49,725 nucleotides of DNA from Rhizobiaceae bacterium (GCA_029212415.1 JARGOF010000002.1:1-49725), one strand, 5' to 3'; positions 9,548 through 17,890 are shown, numbered from the stretch's first letter. Notes: generated by a model from the sequence alone, not told the origin. Numbers and translations: made by a program.

Positions 9548-9579
9548 TCGAATTGCTGATGAATCGATGGAGGAAGTCA

Positions 9580-10068
9580 ATGACGAGCATATCGTTGAAT
9601 GTGAATGGCCGGCAGGTTAGCGGGGAGGCGGAGGATCGTACCCTGCTGGTTGAATTCCTGCGTACCAATCTGGGCATGACCGGCACTCATGTGGGCTGCG
9701 ACACCTCGCAATGCGGGGCCTGTGTGGTTCACGTGGATGGCCAGGCCGTGAAATCCTGCACCATGCTTGCAGTTCAGGCCAATGGTTCCGATGTGACGAC
9801 AATTGAAGGTCTTGCCAGCAATGGCACCTTGCATCCGGTTCAAAAAGCCTTTCATGAAAATCATGGGTTGCAATGCGGGTTTTGCACGCCGGGCATGATC
9901 ATGGCCGCTACGGACATGATTCGCCGCCACGGTTCTGCGCTTGATGAGAAGACGGTGCGTCAGGAGCTGGAAGGCAACATCTGTCGTTGCACCGGCTACC
10001 ACAATATCGTCAAATCCATACTTGCTGCTGCTGCCGAGATGGGCGATGCACAACAGGCCGCCGAATAA
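9580..10068 (+). CDS. Molybdenum hydroxylase small subunit, two [2Fe-2S] clusters (CoxS-like)
   Basis: A 162-residue iron-sulfur subunit of the xanthine dehydrogenase/CO dehydrogenase family. The N-terminal plant-ferredoxin-type cluster is marked by CDTSQCGAC plus a further cysteine (KSCTML). The C-terminal cluster is marked by CGFCTPGM and [18 protein letters not shown] just before ATG at 9580 fixes the start; a longer in-frame start at 9553 lacks support. It passes electrons from the molybdenum site in the large subunit to FAD in the medium subunit. Gene order S-L-M matches form II Cox operons. Confidence 0.94.
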   Translation: MTSISLNVNGRQVSGEAEDRTLLVEFLRTNLGMTGTHVGCDTSQCGACVVHVDGQAVKSCTMLAVQANGSDVTTIEGLASNGTLHPVQKAFHENHGLQCGFCTPGMIMAATDMIRRHGSALDEKTVRQELEGNICRCTGYHNIVKSILAAAAEMGDAQQAAE

Positions 10069-10107
10069 TGATCAATTAAACGCGGCGTGAAGAACCGGTC
10101 GCCTCGC

Positions 10108-10125
10108 ACAATGGATATCCATTGT
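10108..10125. promoter_or_regulatory. Perfect 18-bp palindrome between small and large subunit genes
   Basis: ACAATGGATATCCATTGT reads identically on both strands. It sits in an unusually long (147-bp) gap between two subunits of one enzyme. It could be a dimer-binding operator for an internal promoter or, in RNA, a hairpin affecting subunit ratio. Confidence 0.5.
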
Positions 10126-10215
10126 CAGCGACGTTGCGGACAGGTTCGCTGAAACAGCGGAACTGCCCATGGGCTCAACCGGATCTGGCCGCTTGTATCA
10201 GAGAGGAGAATTCTG

Positions 10216-12561
10216 ATGGGAGTTGAAGGCATCGGCGCTCGAGTAGCGCGCAAGGAAGACAAGCGTTTTATCACAGGCAAGGGTCGCTATACGGACGATA
10301 TGGTCGTTCCTGGCATGAAACATGCGGTTTTTGTTCGCAGTCCCCATGCCCACGCAAAAATAAAATCCATCGATACGAGCAGCGCATCGGCAATGCCGGG
10401 CGTGATTGGCATATTGGATGGCAAGCAGCTGACGGAAGATGGCATTGGCAGTCTGATTTGCGGCTGGGCAGTCCATTCCAAAGATGGCTCGCCGATGAAT
10501 ATGGGTGTCTGGCGTCCTCTGGCTGAAGACACGGTGCGTTATGTTGGTGATGCCGTCCTCATCGTGGTGGCCGATACGGGAGATCAGGCGCGCGCGGCGG
10601 CAGAAGCCGTTGTCATCGATTATGAAGAATTGCCTGCCGTGACGACGGCTCTGGCCGCCATGAAGGATGGCGCGCCGCAAATCCATCCGGAAGCCGATCA
10701 CAATCTGATTTTCGACTGGGAAATTGGCAATGGGGCAGATGTCGACGCAGCCATTGCCAATGCTGCGCATGTCACCAATCTGGATGTTGACAACAACCGC
10801 CTTGTTCCCAACGCCATGGAGCCGCGTGCGACGCTCGGGGTCTATGACGATTCAGAGGAACATTACACCTGCTGGACGACATCGCAGAATCCGCATGTTG
10901 CCCGACTGGTGATGAGCGCCTTCTACAATGTGGCGCCTGAAAACAAGCTGCGGGTGATCGCACCGGATGTGGGGGGTGGATTTGGTTCGAAGATCTACAT
11001 CTATCCGGAGGAAATTGTCTGCCTGTGGGCGTCCAAACGCACCGGGGTTCCGGTCAAGTGGACGGCTGACAGAACTGAGGCCTTCCTGACGGATGCCCAT
11101 GGACGTGACCATGTCTCCAACATCAAGATTGCCTTTGATGCCGACAATCGCATTACCGCCTTGAAGGTTGATACGATTGCCAATCTTGGTGCCTATATGT
11201 CGCTGTTTTCGTCAAGTGTGCCGACCTATCTCTACGCGACATTGCTGTCGGGGCAGTACAATATTGCCAATGTCCATGCCAATGTGCGCACGGTCTATAC
11301 CAATACGACGCCTGTCGATGCCTACCGTGGTGCCGGTCGGCCGGAAGCCAGCTACCTGGTTGAACGGGCGATGGAGACGGCAGCGCGCGAGTTGGGCGTC
11401 AGCCCGGCGGAATTGCGACGCAAGAACTTCATCACGCAATTTCCCCATCAAACGCCGGTTATCATGAACTATGACGGAGGGGATTTCGGGGCATCACTGG
11501 ATGCTGCGACAAAAGCGGCTGACTATGATGGTTTTCCGGCACGCAAGGCTGAAGCGGCCGGGCGTGGCAAATTGCGCGGTATCGGCATGAGTTGCTACAT
11601 CGAGGCCTGCGGAATTGCGCCCTCCAAGGCCGTCGGGTCGCTTGGTGCGGGTGTCGGCCTTTGGGAATCGGCTGAAGTGCGCGTCAACGCCGTTGGGACT
11701 GTTGAGGTGCTGACCGGGTCGCACTCCCATGGTCAGGGACATGAGACAACCTTTGCACAGCTCGTCGCCGAACGCCTCGGTGTCGGAATGGACACGGTTT
11801 CGATTGTCCATGGCGATACGGACAAGGTCCAGATGGGGATGGGAACCTATGGTTCGCGTTCCGGTGCTGTGGGTATGTCGGCTGTTTCCGTTGCTCTTGA
11901 CCGGGTGGAAGCCAAGGCGAAAAAGGTCGCCGCGCATCTGCTGGAAGCCGATGAGAGCGACATCATCATCGAAAATGGTGAATTGAAAGTCGCAGGAACG
12001 GACAAATCGGTCCCCTGGTTCCAGATGGCGCTTGCCTGTTATACGGCGCATAATCTGCCAGATGGCATGGAGCCGGGTCTCAAGGAGAGCGCTTTCTTCG
12101 ATCCGACGAATTTCTCCTTCCCGGCAGGCTGTTATATCTGCGAGGTGGAAGTCGACCCCGAAACGGGCAAGACCGAAATCATCCAGTTTGTTGCAGCCGA
12201 TGATTTCGGCAACATCATCAATCCGATGATTGTTGAAGGACAGGTTCATGGCGGTGTTGCGCAGGGCATAGGCCAGGCCATGCTGGAAAGCTGCATCTAT
12301 GATCCGGATACGGGTCAGTTGCTGACGGCAAGCTACATGGATTATGCCATGCCGCGTGCCGATGATCTGCCATCATTTGATGTCTCGACAACAGTAACGC
12401 CCAGCCCATCCAATCCGCTGGGTATCAAGGGCTGCGGTGAGGCCGGTGCCATCGGTTCACCACCGGCGGTTATCAACGCCATCACCGATGCGATCGGCAG
12501 CAACAAGCTGGAAATGCCGGCATCACCACAAGCCGTTTGGGCAGCCTTGAACGCCAAATAA
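10216..12561 (+). CDS. Molybdenum hydroxylase large (catalytic) subunit, form II CoxL-like
   Basis: A 781-residue molybdopterin-binding subunit of the xanthine dehydrogenase family. Motifs include GVGIGARVARKEDKRFITGK-like start region, VGGGFGSK in the cofactor domain, AYRGAGR at residues 369-375 and the catalytic glutamate in GCGEAG (Glu742). AYRGAGR is the form II signature; the AYXCSFR loop that marks form I CO dehydrogenase is absent, so CO as substrate should not be assumed. GAGGAG precedes ATG at 10216. Neighbouring S and M genes complete the enzyme. No maturation genes (coxD/E/F/G or MCD chaperone) are present in the window. Likely a hydroxylase of an aldehyde, purine-like or N-heterocyclic compound; substrate unknown. 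Confidence 0.92.
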   Translation: MGVEGIGARVARKEDKRFITGKGRYTDDMVVPGMKHAVFVRSPHAHAKIKSIDTSSASAMPGVIGILDGKQLTEDGIGSLICGWAVHSKDGSPMNMGVWRPLAEDTVRYVGDAVLIVVADTGDQARAAAEAVVIDYEELPAVTTALAAMKDGAPQIHPEADHNLIFDWEIGNGADVDAAIANAAHVTNLDVDNNRLVPNAMEPRATLGVYDDSEEHYTCWTTSQNPHVARLVMSAFYNVAPENKLRVIAPDVGGGFGSKIYIYPEEIVCLWASKRTGVPVKWTADRTEAFLTDAHGRDHVSNIKIAFDADNRITALKVDTIANLGAYMSLFSSSVPTYLYATLLSGQYNIANVHANVRTVYTNTTPVDAYRGAGRPEASYLVERAMETAARELGVSPAELRRKNFITQFPHQTPVIMNYDGGDFGASLDAATKAADYDGFPARKAEAAGRGKLRGIGMSCYIEACGIAPSKAVGSLGAGVGLWESAEVRVNAVGTVEVLTGSHSHGQGHETTFAQLVAERLGVGMDTVSIVHGDTDKVQMGMGTYGSRSGAVGMSAVSVALDRVEAKAKKVAAHLLEADESDIIIENGELKVAGTDKSVPWFQMALACYTAHNLPDGMEPGLKESAFFDPTNFSFPAGCYICEVEVDPETGKTEIIQFVAADDFGNIINPMIVEGQVHGGVAQGIGQAMLESCIYDPDTGQLLTASYMDYAMPRADDLPSFDVSTTVTPSPSNPLGIKGCGEAGAIGSPPAVINAITDAIGSNKLEMPASPQAVWAALNAK

Positions 12562-12587
12562 CCCTAGAGGCCAAATAATCCTAGAGG
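12554..12587 (+). repeat. 17-bp tandem duplication spanning the coxL-like stop
   Basis: CCAAATAACCCTAGAGG is followed directly by CCAAATAATCCTAGAGG (16 of 17 identical). The first copy contains the large-subunit stop codon TAA. It looks like a recent slippage duplication in the 39-bp spacer before the medium-subunit gene. Confidence 0.85.
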
Positions 12588-12600
12588 ATAGGACAAAGAC

Positions 12601-13398
12601 ATGTACGAAACAAATTATCATCGTGCTTCCTCTGTTTCAGAGGCAGCCAGTCTTCTGGCCGGATCAGATGAAGCAAAATTGCTGGCCGGGGGTCAGACAC
12701 TGATCCCCACCATGAAGCAACGCCTTGCTGCGCCCAGTGATGTTGTCGACATTCGACACATTGCCGAACTCAAGGGCATTTCCGTTTCAGGCAGCAAAGT
12801 CACAATCGGTGCGGCCACCAGCCATGCCGAGGTTGCGCAATCTGCCGACATCGCCAATGTCTGCCCGGCCCTGTGCGGCCTGGCTGCGCATATTGGCGAT
12901 CCGCATGTGCGCCATATGGGCACCATTGGCGGTTCGATCGCCAACAATGACCCGGCGGCGGATTATCCTGCTGCCATGGTGGCGCTTGATGCAACGATCC
13001 ACACCAACAACCGGACGATCAGTGCATCGGACTTTTTCGTCGGTCTGTTCGAAACAGCGCTGGATGAGGGTGAAATCGTCACGGCAGTGTCGTTTGATGC
13101 TCCGTCCAAAGCGGCCTATCAGAAGTTTCCCAATCCTGCATCACGCTATGCCATGGCTGGCGTTTTCGTGGCGCAGGGCAATGGTGGTATTCGCGTGGGT
13201 GTGACCGGAGCGGGCAGCGAGGGCGTTTTCCGTTCGTCGGAAATGGAAGAAGCCCTGGCGTCCGATTTCAGTCCCGCAGCACTGGATGCCATTGCGGTTG
13301 ATCCGGCGGGCATGCTTGCCGACATACACGGCTCGGCAGTCTACCGGGCAAATCTCGTCAAGGTGATGGCGCGCCGCGCTGTGGCAGCGGCGGGCTGA
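12601..13398 (+). CDS. Molybdenum hydroxylase medium subunit, FAD-binding (CoxM-like)
   Basis: A 265-residue flavoprotein subunit. FAD-binding signatures are LLAGGQTLIPTMK and HMGTIGGSIANNDP, followed by the CO dehydrogenase flavoprotein C-terminal domain. It accepts electrons from the [2Fe-2S] subunit and passes them to an external acceptor. It is the last gene of the S-L-M group, 39 bp after the large subunit, and is followed by a strong bidirectional terminator. A little shorter than typical CoxM (about 280-290), but both motifs are intact. Confidence 0.93.
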   Translation: MYETNYHRASSVSEAASLLAGSDEAKLLAGGQTLIPTMKQRLAAPSDVVDIRHIAELKGISVSGSKVTIGAATSHAEVAQSADIANVCPALCGLAAHIGDPHVRHMGTIGGSIANNDPAADYPAAMVALDATIHTNNRTISASDFFVGLFETALDEGEIVTAVSFDAPSKAAYQKFPNPASRYAMAGVFVAQGNGGIRVGVTGAGSEGVFRSSEMEEALASDFSPAALDAIAVDPAGMLADIHGSAVYRANLVKVMARRAVAAAG

Positions 13399-13410
13399 AA
13401 CCCAATCGGC

Positions 13411-13454
13411 CAAACAAAAACCGCCCGGGTGTTTCTCCCGGGCGGTTCTTTTTG
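13411..13454. terminator. Strong bidirectional intrinsic terminator
   Basis: AACCGCCCGGG-tgtttct-CCCGGGCGGTT forms a perfect 11-bp GC-rich stem (13419-13447) followed by CTTTTT on the plus strand and preceded by an A-run that gives T's on the minus strand. It separates the convergent medium-subunit and L,D-transpeptidase genes and can end both transcripts. Confidence 0.92.
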
Positions 13455-13479
13455 ATCTTATCGGCGGGCGATGAAAATC

Positions 13480-14124
13480 CTACTGGATAACCACAACCTT
13501 TGTGCCGCGACCGGGTTTGACCCGTGCATAGAGATCAATGATGTCCTGATTCATCAGGCGAATGCAGCCCGAGGAGGCAGCAGTGCCGATTGAATTCCAT
13601 TCCGGCGTGCCATGCAGGCGGTACAATGTGTCTTCGCCGTTTTTATCAAACAGATAAAGCGCGCGGGCACCAAGAGGATTGTTCAATCCCGGTTTCTGAC
13701 CGTCTTTGCCAAAACGCTTGAGGCGCGGATCACGCTCGATCATTTCAGCAGGTGGCGTCCATGTGGGCCACGGACGCTTCCAGGAAACATAGGCTTCACC
13801 TTCCCAGGCAAATCCGGCACGACCCACGCCGATGCCGTAACGAACGGCCTTGCGATCCGGCAGGATGTAGTAGAGGAACCGCTTGCGCGTATTGACCACG
13901 ATGGTTCCCGGTTTTTCACTGGTGAAATAGGTGACGATCTGTCGGTGAAACTGTTTGTCCACCCGATTGATTGGTACGGCTGGAATCGTGTAGCCACCAT
14001 CCCTGACGCTGCCATATTCACTGGTGAATATTTGCTGCGTCATTTCCACTCGGCTTGTCGTACAACCGGAAACGAGTAGCGCGGTCGCGATACCGAAGCA
14101 CGATATTGCAAGGCGTAGATTCAT
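13480..14124 (-). CDS. L,D-transpeptidase (YkuD domain) lipoprotein
   Basis: A 214-residue envelope enzyme that cross-links peptidoglycan, or attaches proteins to it, through a catalytic cysteine. The N-terminus is a lipoprotein signal with lipobox LVSGC (Cys21). The YkuD domain (about 73-213) carries HGTPEW (His171) and the active-site SSGCIRL (Cys187). The sequence GIGVGRAGFAWEGEAYV is typical of alphaproteobacterial ErfK/YbiS/YcfS/YnhG-type proteins. It ends against the coxM-side terminator and is divergent from the mmcB gene across an AT-rich spacer with a long inverted repeat. Confidence 0.93.
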   Translation of the reverse strand: MNLRLAISCFGIATALLVSGCTTSRVEMTQQIFTSEYGSVRDGGYTIPAVPINRVDKQFHRQIVTYFTSEKPGTIVVNTRKRFLYYILPDRKAVRYGIGVGRAGFAWEGEAYVSWKRPWPTWTPPAEMIERDPRLKRFGKDGQKPGLNNPLGARALYLFDKNGEDTLYRLHGTPEWNSIGTAASSGCIRLMNQDIIDLYARVKPGRGTKVVVIQ

Positions 14125-14151
14125 GTCAGCCCCTCTGGCTTGTTTGTTGTC

Positions 14152-14178
14152 GTTAATAATAAAATGAGAGTTATTAAC
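14152..14178. promoter_or_regulatory. 27-bp inverted repeat in the L,D-transpeptidase/mmcB divergent region
   Basis: GTTAATAA, an 11-base spacer, then TTATTAAC: a perfect 8-11-8 inverted repeat, 28 bp upstream of the transpeptidase start. Arm centres are 19 bp apart, close to two helical turns, so a dimeric regulator could bind one DNA face. The region is AT-rich, which raises the chance of coincidence. Confidence 0.42.
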
Positions 14179-14377
14179 AAATAAGGTTTATTTTTTATTA
14201 CAGGATGCAAAGCAAGGAATGATTGTCGAAAATGCTCAAAACAAAGTGAGTTGACGCGCCATTATGGCTTTCATGCAACGTCCGGGTGAATCGCCTGCCC
14301 AACTTGCCTTGGATAACAGGCCGTGTCAGCCTGAGGCAATCGAAAAATGAGTCGTGATTCTGCAATTATCAAACCGG

Positions 14378-14893
14378 ATGGCAAAGCCCATGCCCATAGT
14401 CTCCCCGCATCCTGAGCCCACGCTTGTCGACGGGCGCCAGTCCGAACGCGCGCTGCTGGTCAGGCGCGGCGTGCAACGGCTGTTTGGCCATCTCCGGCAT
14501 GCGGTTCTACCGGAGCTTGGCCTTGCCAGTGGTCGCCGCGCTGATTTGATCAGCCTGTCGGAAAAGGGTGAAATATGGATTGTTGAAATCAAGTCCTCGA
14601 TCGAGGACCTGAAGGCCGACAACAAATGGCCTGACTATCGCCTGCATTGCGACCGGCTGTTCTTCGCCACGCATCCGGGCGTGCCACTGGACATCTTTCC
14701 CGACGATTGCGGCATGATCCTGTCCGATGGATATGGGGCGGAAATCATGCGTGAAGCGCCTGAGCATAAATTGGCGCCGGCGACGCGCAAGGCATTGACG
14801 CTGCGTTTTGCACGGGCAAGCGCCAGCCGGTTGCTTGTTGCCGAACAGATTGCCTATCAGCAAGATCCGGAAACACCAACGCAGGAAACCTGA
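14378..14893 (+). CDS. mmcB: MmcB-family DNA repair protein (PD-(D/E)XK nuclease fold)
   Basis: About 171 residues, matching the alphaproteobacterial MmcB family linked to mitomycin C resistance in Caulobacter. The nuclease core is visible as GLASGRRADLISL followed by IWIVEIKSS (D...EXK), with the conserved downstream KWPDYRLHCDRLFFAT. Several starts are possible: GTG at 14354, ATG at 14378 and ATG at 14390, none with a clear ribosome binding site; 14378 is a compromise. It stands alone, divergent from the transpeptidase and convergent with regA, so it is probably transcribed singly. Confidence 0.88.
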   Translation: MAKPMPIVSPHPEPTLVDGRQSERALLVRRGVQRLFGHLRHAVLPELGLASGRRADLISLSEKGEIWIVEIKSSIEDLKADNKWPDYRLHCDRLFFATHPGVPLDIFPDDCGMILSDGYGAEIMREAPEHKLAPATRKALTLRFARASASRLLVAEQIAYQQDPETPTQET

Positions 14894-14926
14894 AAGCCCT
14901 CTGCCACTGACATCTGCCAAAGACGT

Positions 14927-15496
14927 TTAACGCGGTGCCCGCTTGGCCAGAATGCGCTGCAGGGTGCGGCGATGCATGTTCAGACGCCGTGCGGTCTCTG
15001 AAACATTGCGGTCACACATTTCATAGACCCGCTGAATGTGTTCCCAGCGCACCCGGTCAGCCGACATCGGATTTTCCGGTGGTTCAACTCTTTCGCCGGG
15101 TTCCCGGGTCAGCGCGGCAAACACCTCATCGGCATCCGCCGGTTTGGCCAGATAGTCGATGGCGCCAAGTTTCACCGCATTGACGGCGGTGGCGATATTG
15201 CCGTAACCGGTCAGCATGACGATGCGTGTATCGTCGCGCTTTCGGCGGATGGCTTCGATCAGTTCAAGCCCGTTGCCGTCGCCAAGTCGCAGGTCGATGA
15301 CCGCAAATTTCGGCGGCGTGACATTGATGGCGGCCTTGCCGGCAGCAACCGATTCAGCCATTTCCACGGTAAAGCCGCGGCTTTCCATGGCCCTGCCCAG
15401 ACGGCGCAAAAACGGCCCGTCATCATCTACAATCAGCAAGGACGGGTCCGCACCAATCCTGTCGCTGTCGTTCTGGTTGCCCGGTTGCATATCCAT
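14927..15496 (-). CDS. regA: RegA/ActR/PrrA redox response regulator
   Basis: A 189-residue two-domain regulator. The receiver domain carries the acidic pocket LIVDDDG, phospho-acceptor in FAVIDLRLGDGNG, switch threonine in MLTGYGN and lysine in LAKPADADE. The C-terminal Fis-type helix-turn-helix has the almost invariant family sequence (VSETARRLNMHRRTLQRIL). The start is ATG at 15496 or 15490; an upstream in-frame GTG at 15535 has no ribosome binding site and would add 13 atypical residues. It is encoded directly downstream of regB on the same strand (about 90 bp). The family globally controls respiration, carbon and nitrogen metabolism according to redox state. Confidence 0.93.
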   Translation of the reverse strand: MDMQPGNQNDSDRIGADPSLLIVDDDGPFLRRLGRAMESRGFTVEMAESVAAGKAAINVTPPKFAVIDLRLGDGNGLELIEAIRRKRDDTRIVMLTGYGNIATAVNAVKLGAIDYLAKPADADEVFAALTREPGERVEPPENPMSADRVRWEHIQRVYEMCDRNVSETARRLNMHRRTLQRILAKRAPR

Positions 15497-15585
15497 AGTC
15501 CGACCAGTCCCATCTTGTTTGTTGTTTTGTATCACATAAGGCCTGTGACACGGAATGCCAATATTGAGTTGTTTGTGCAGTGCTC

Positions 15586-16911
15586 TTATATCTCTTCAGA
15601 GCCGTCTGAACCCTGATCATGCGTCATGGCAGAGCGCGGCCAGGTCACCGTGACAGATGCACCGCGTTGATCGCCGTCGCGATTGGCGAATTTCAAAGTC
15701 GCGCCGGAACGCTCCAGCAGGGTCTTGGCGATGAACAGGCCGAGGCCAAGGCCGCCCGCCGTTGCTTCGCTGTTGCGGCTGCGTTGCGTCAGATAGGGAT
15801 CGCCGATGCGCGAAAGCACATCTGGCGCAAATCCGGGGCCATCATCTTCGATCCGAATGGTAACAGTCTGGGCATTGGACTGCGTCTCGACATGAACAGT
15901 GGAACTGGCGAAATCCACGGCATTTTCCAGCAGATTTCCCAATCCGTATAAAATGCCGGCATTGCGCCGACCGACCGGTTCGCCTTCCGGCCCATGGACA
16001 CGTGAAACCTTGATGTCGACCCCGAATTCTCGGTGCGGTGCAATCACTTCCTCAATCAGCGAAGACAGCGGCAACCATCGCATATGTTCTTCATCTTCCG
16101 ATGACAGGGTGGTCAGCCTTCGCATGATTTCCCGGCAGCGTTCACTTTGTGAGCGCAGCAATTGCACATCTTCCTTGAACCGCTCGTCACCGGCCAGGGC
16201 GTGCTCCATTTCCCGCGCCACCACCGCGATGGTGGCCAATGGTGTGCCCAGTTCGTGCGCCGCCGCTGCGGCCAGGCCGTCAAGAGCCGAAAGATGTTGC
16301 TCGCGCTGCAGGGCAAATTCCGTGGCCATCAGCGCATCGGCAAGCTCCTGTGCTTCGGCCGAAACACGGTAGGAATAGAAGGCGGCAAAGGCAGCCGTTG
16401 AAACAATGGCAATCCAGTTCCCGGCAATCAGCACCAATGGTGTGTCGAACGTGGTCCCCGGGTACCACGGCAGGGGTCGATGATAAACGGCAAGCACGGT
16501 AACGCCAGCGACCGCTGTGAGGCCCAATGCTATGATATTGCGAACCGGCAGGGATGCGGAGGCGACAATGACCGGCACACACAGAAGAACGGCAAAGGGG
16601 TTTGCCAGGCCGCCGGTGATGAACAGCAGGCCGAACAATTGCAGAATATCGAGGCTCAGAACGAAGGTCGAGGTCGATGGATCAAGGCGGTAGGTTGCCG
16701 GAAATTTCAACTGCAGGGCAATATTGAGCAGCAGCAGACAGGCAATCAGCAGAAAGCACGAAGCCACCGGCAGCGGAAAGCCGAGGCCATAGGCGACGCC
16801 CAGAACCGTGACGCTCTGACCAATAACGGCCAGTGTGCGCAATCGAATGAGCGTGCGCATGCGCAAGTGGTTTGCATTGCGCGTTTCCGCAGGATTTCTG
16901 GAATAGTCCAT
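15586..16911 (-). CDS. regB: RegB/ActS/PrrB redox-sensing histidine kinase
   Basis: A 441-residue membrane kinase with about six N-terminal helices. The quinone-site motif GGLANPF is at residues 100-106. The H-box HELGTPLATIAVVAREMEH has the phosphorylated His219. The redox-active cysteine in SERCREIMRRL is Cys259, 40 residues after the histidine, as in characterised RegB proteins. N and G boxes (NLLENAVDFA, DDGPGFA, GGLGLGLFIAKTLLERSG) complete the ATPase domain. It senses quinone pool and thiol redox state and phosphorylates RegA, encoded just downstream. No senC/prrC gene is present here. Confidence 0.95.
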   Translation of the reverse strand: MDYSRNPAETRNANHLRMRTLIRLRTLAVIGQSVTVLGVAYGLGFPLPVASCFLLIACLLLLNIALQLKFPATYRLDPSTSTFVLSLDILQLFGLLFITGGLANPFAVLLCVPVIVASASLPVRNIIALGLTAVAGVTVLAVYHRPLPWYPGTTFDTPLVLIAGNWIAIVSTAAFAAFYSYRVSAEAQELADALMATEFALQREQHLSALDGLAAAAAHELGTPLATIAVVAREMEHALAGDERFKEDVQLLRSQSERCREIMRRLTTLSSEDEEHMRWLPLSSLIEEVIAPHREFGVDIKVSRVHGPEGEPVGRRNAGILYGLGNLLENAVDFASSTVHVETQSNAQTVTIRIEDDGPGFAPDVLSRIGDPYLTQRSRNSEATAGGLGLGLFIAKTLLERSGATLKFANRDGDQRGASVTVTWPRSAMTHDQGSDGSEEI

Positions 16912-16957
16912 GGTGCCCCGTGTTCCGTTTTGTAGCTGAGCTTAATGTGCTCGCGTG

Positions 16958-16974
16958 AAACTGTTAAACGGTTT
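16958..16974. promoter_or_regulatory. Near-perfect 17-bp palindrome upstream of regB
   Basis: AAACTGTTAAACGGTTT, symmetric around its central base with a single mismatch, lies 46 bp upstream of the regB start. A plausible operator or autoregulatory site, not a known RegA consensus. Confidence 0.35.
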
Positions 16975-17146
16975 TGCGCTTGTCGTCATGATTCATGCTG
17001 TGTTGGCTTGATCATCGTCTGCTCGCATTGAATCTAAGTCCTTGAGCAGGCGGGAGCACCAGCTTGATGGATCAGCGTATCGACAGTCCTGACCATGACC
17101 CTGGCGGCTATCTAAATCCAATGGAGAACCCCGTTCCGGCAAGCTG

Positions 17147-17890
17147 CTAATTGCGCATCTTCTGGCCATCGACAAGGTTGGTATTCGTGCCGTGGCGCGA
17201 CAACCAGTCGCCGAGCAATTGATTGATCTGATCGGGCTTTTCCAGAGGCGGACAATGGCCACAATCCTTGATCAGGGAAAATTCCGAACCGTCAATGGCT
17301 GCGTGAATTTCCTGCGCCCGCACGGGTGGTGTCACCTTGTCGCCTTCGCCGACAATGACCAGAGTCGGGCAGCAAATCAGAGCCAGGTTGGCGCGCCCGT
17401 CGGGACGCTTGATGATGGCATGTTGCTGGGCCCGGTATGCGTCGACGCCCAGATTATAGGCACTTTGTTTCAGCGCTGCGCGCTGCTTTGGGTCGAGTTG
17501 GTCCACGTCGAGGCAACTGAAGGCCAGGCTGCGTTCATTGGCAGCGGCCATACCCATGCTTTCGGCTGTTGCCAGATTGTCCAGTCGCCGCTTGGTATTT
17601 GCCGGATCTTCCGGTCGGGCCGATGTCGATATGAGAACCAGGCTGATCAATCGCTGACGTATTTGCGGCAGCATGTGCATGGCCACATAGCCGCCCATGG
17701 ACCAGGCCGCAAAGTGAAATCGTGACGGCAGTTGATCAAGCACACAATCCGCCATATCTGCGATGCTGGTCTTTGAATGGTGACCCTTCGGCACGAGGAT
17801 GTCGTAGTGATCCTTCAGATGTTCAATCTGGTAGGTCCATGACGTATGGTCCGATTGCAGGCCGGGAAGCAGCACGAGGGTCTCAGGCAT
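17147..17890 (-). CDS. Alpha/beta-fold hydrolase
   Basis: A 247-residue cytosolic serine hydrolase. The nucleophile elbow is AWSMGGY, the acid lies in VGEGDKVTPP and the histidine in CGHCPPLEKP, with the oxyanion-hole region near LLPGLQSDHTSW. The start at 17890 (MPETLVLL) overlaps the preceding ABC ATPase stop by eight bases, so it is translated with the importer operon. Longer upstream reading frame in the same phase is coding shadow of the ATPase. It probably hydrolyses an ester or amide bond in the imported compound, paralleling the M20 hydrolase of the first importer locus. Confidence 0.88.
   Translation of the reverse strand: MPETLVLLPGLQSDHTSWTYQIEHLKDHYDILVPKGHHSKTSIADMADCVLDQLPSRFHFAAWSMGGYVAMHMLPQIRQRLISLVLISTSARPEDPANTKRRLDNLATAESMGMAAANERSLAFSCLDVDQLDPKQRAALKQSAYNLGVDAYRAQQHAIIKRPDGRANLALICCPTLVIVGEGDKVTPPVRAQEIHAAIDGSEFSLIKDCGHCPPLEKPDQINQLLGDWLSRHGTNTNLVDGQKMRN

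Noticed and set aside
10216-12561. Aerobic CO dehydrogenase (form I) identity for the large subunit
   Set aside because: The active-site loop is AYRGAGR, not AYXCSFR, gene order is S-L-M, and no maturation genes are present, so CO oxidation is not claimed.
16975-17146. Possible RNA gene or short ORF in the regB/hydrolase spacer
   Set aside because: No cloverleaf or conserved RNA motif was visible, and the minus-strand frame there has no start context or family features.
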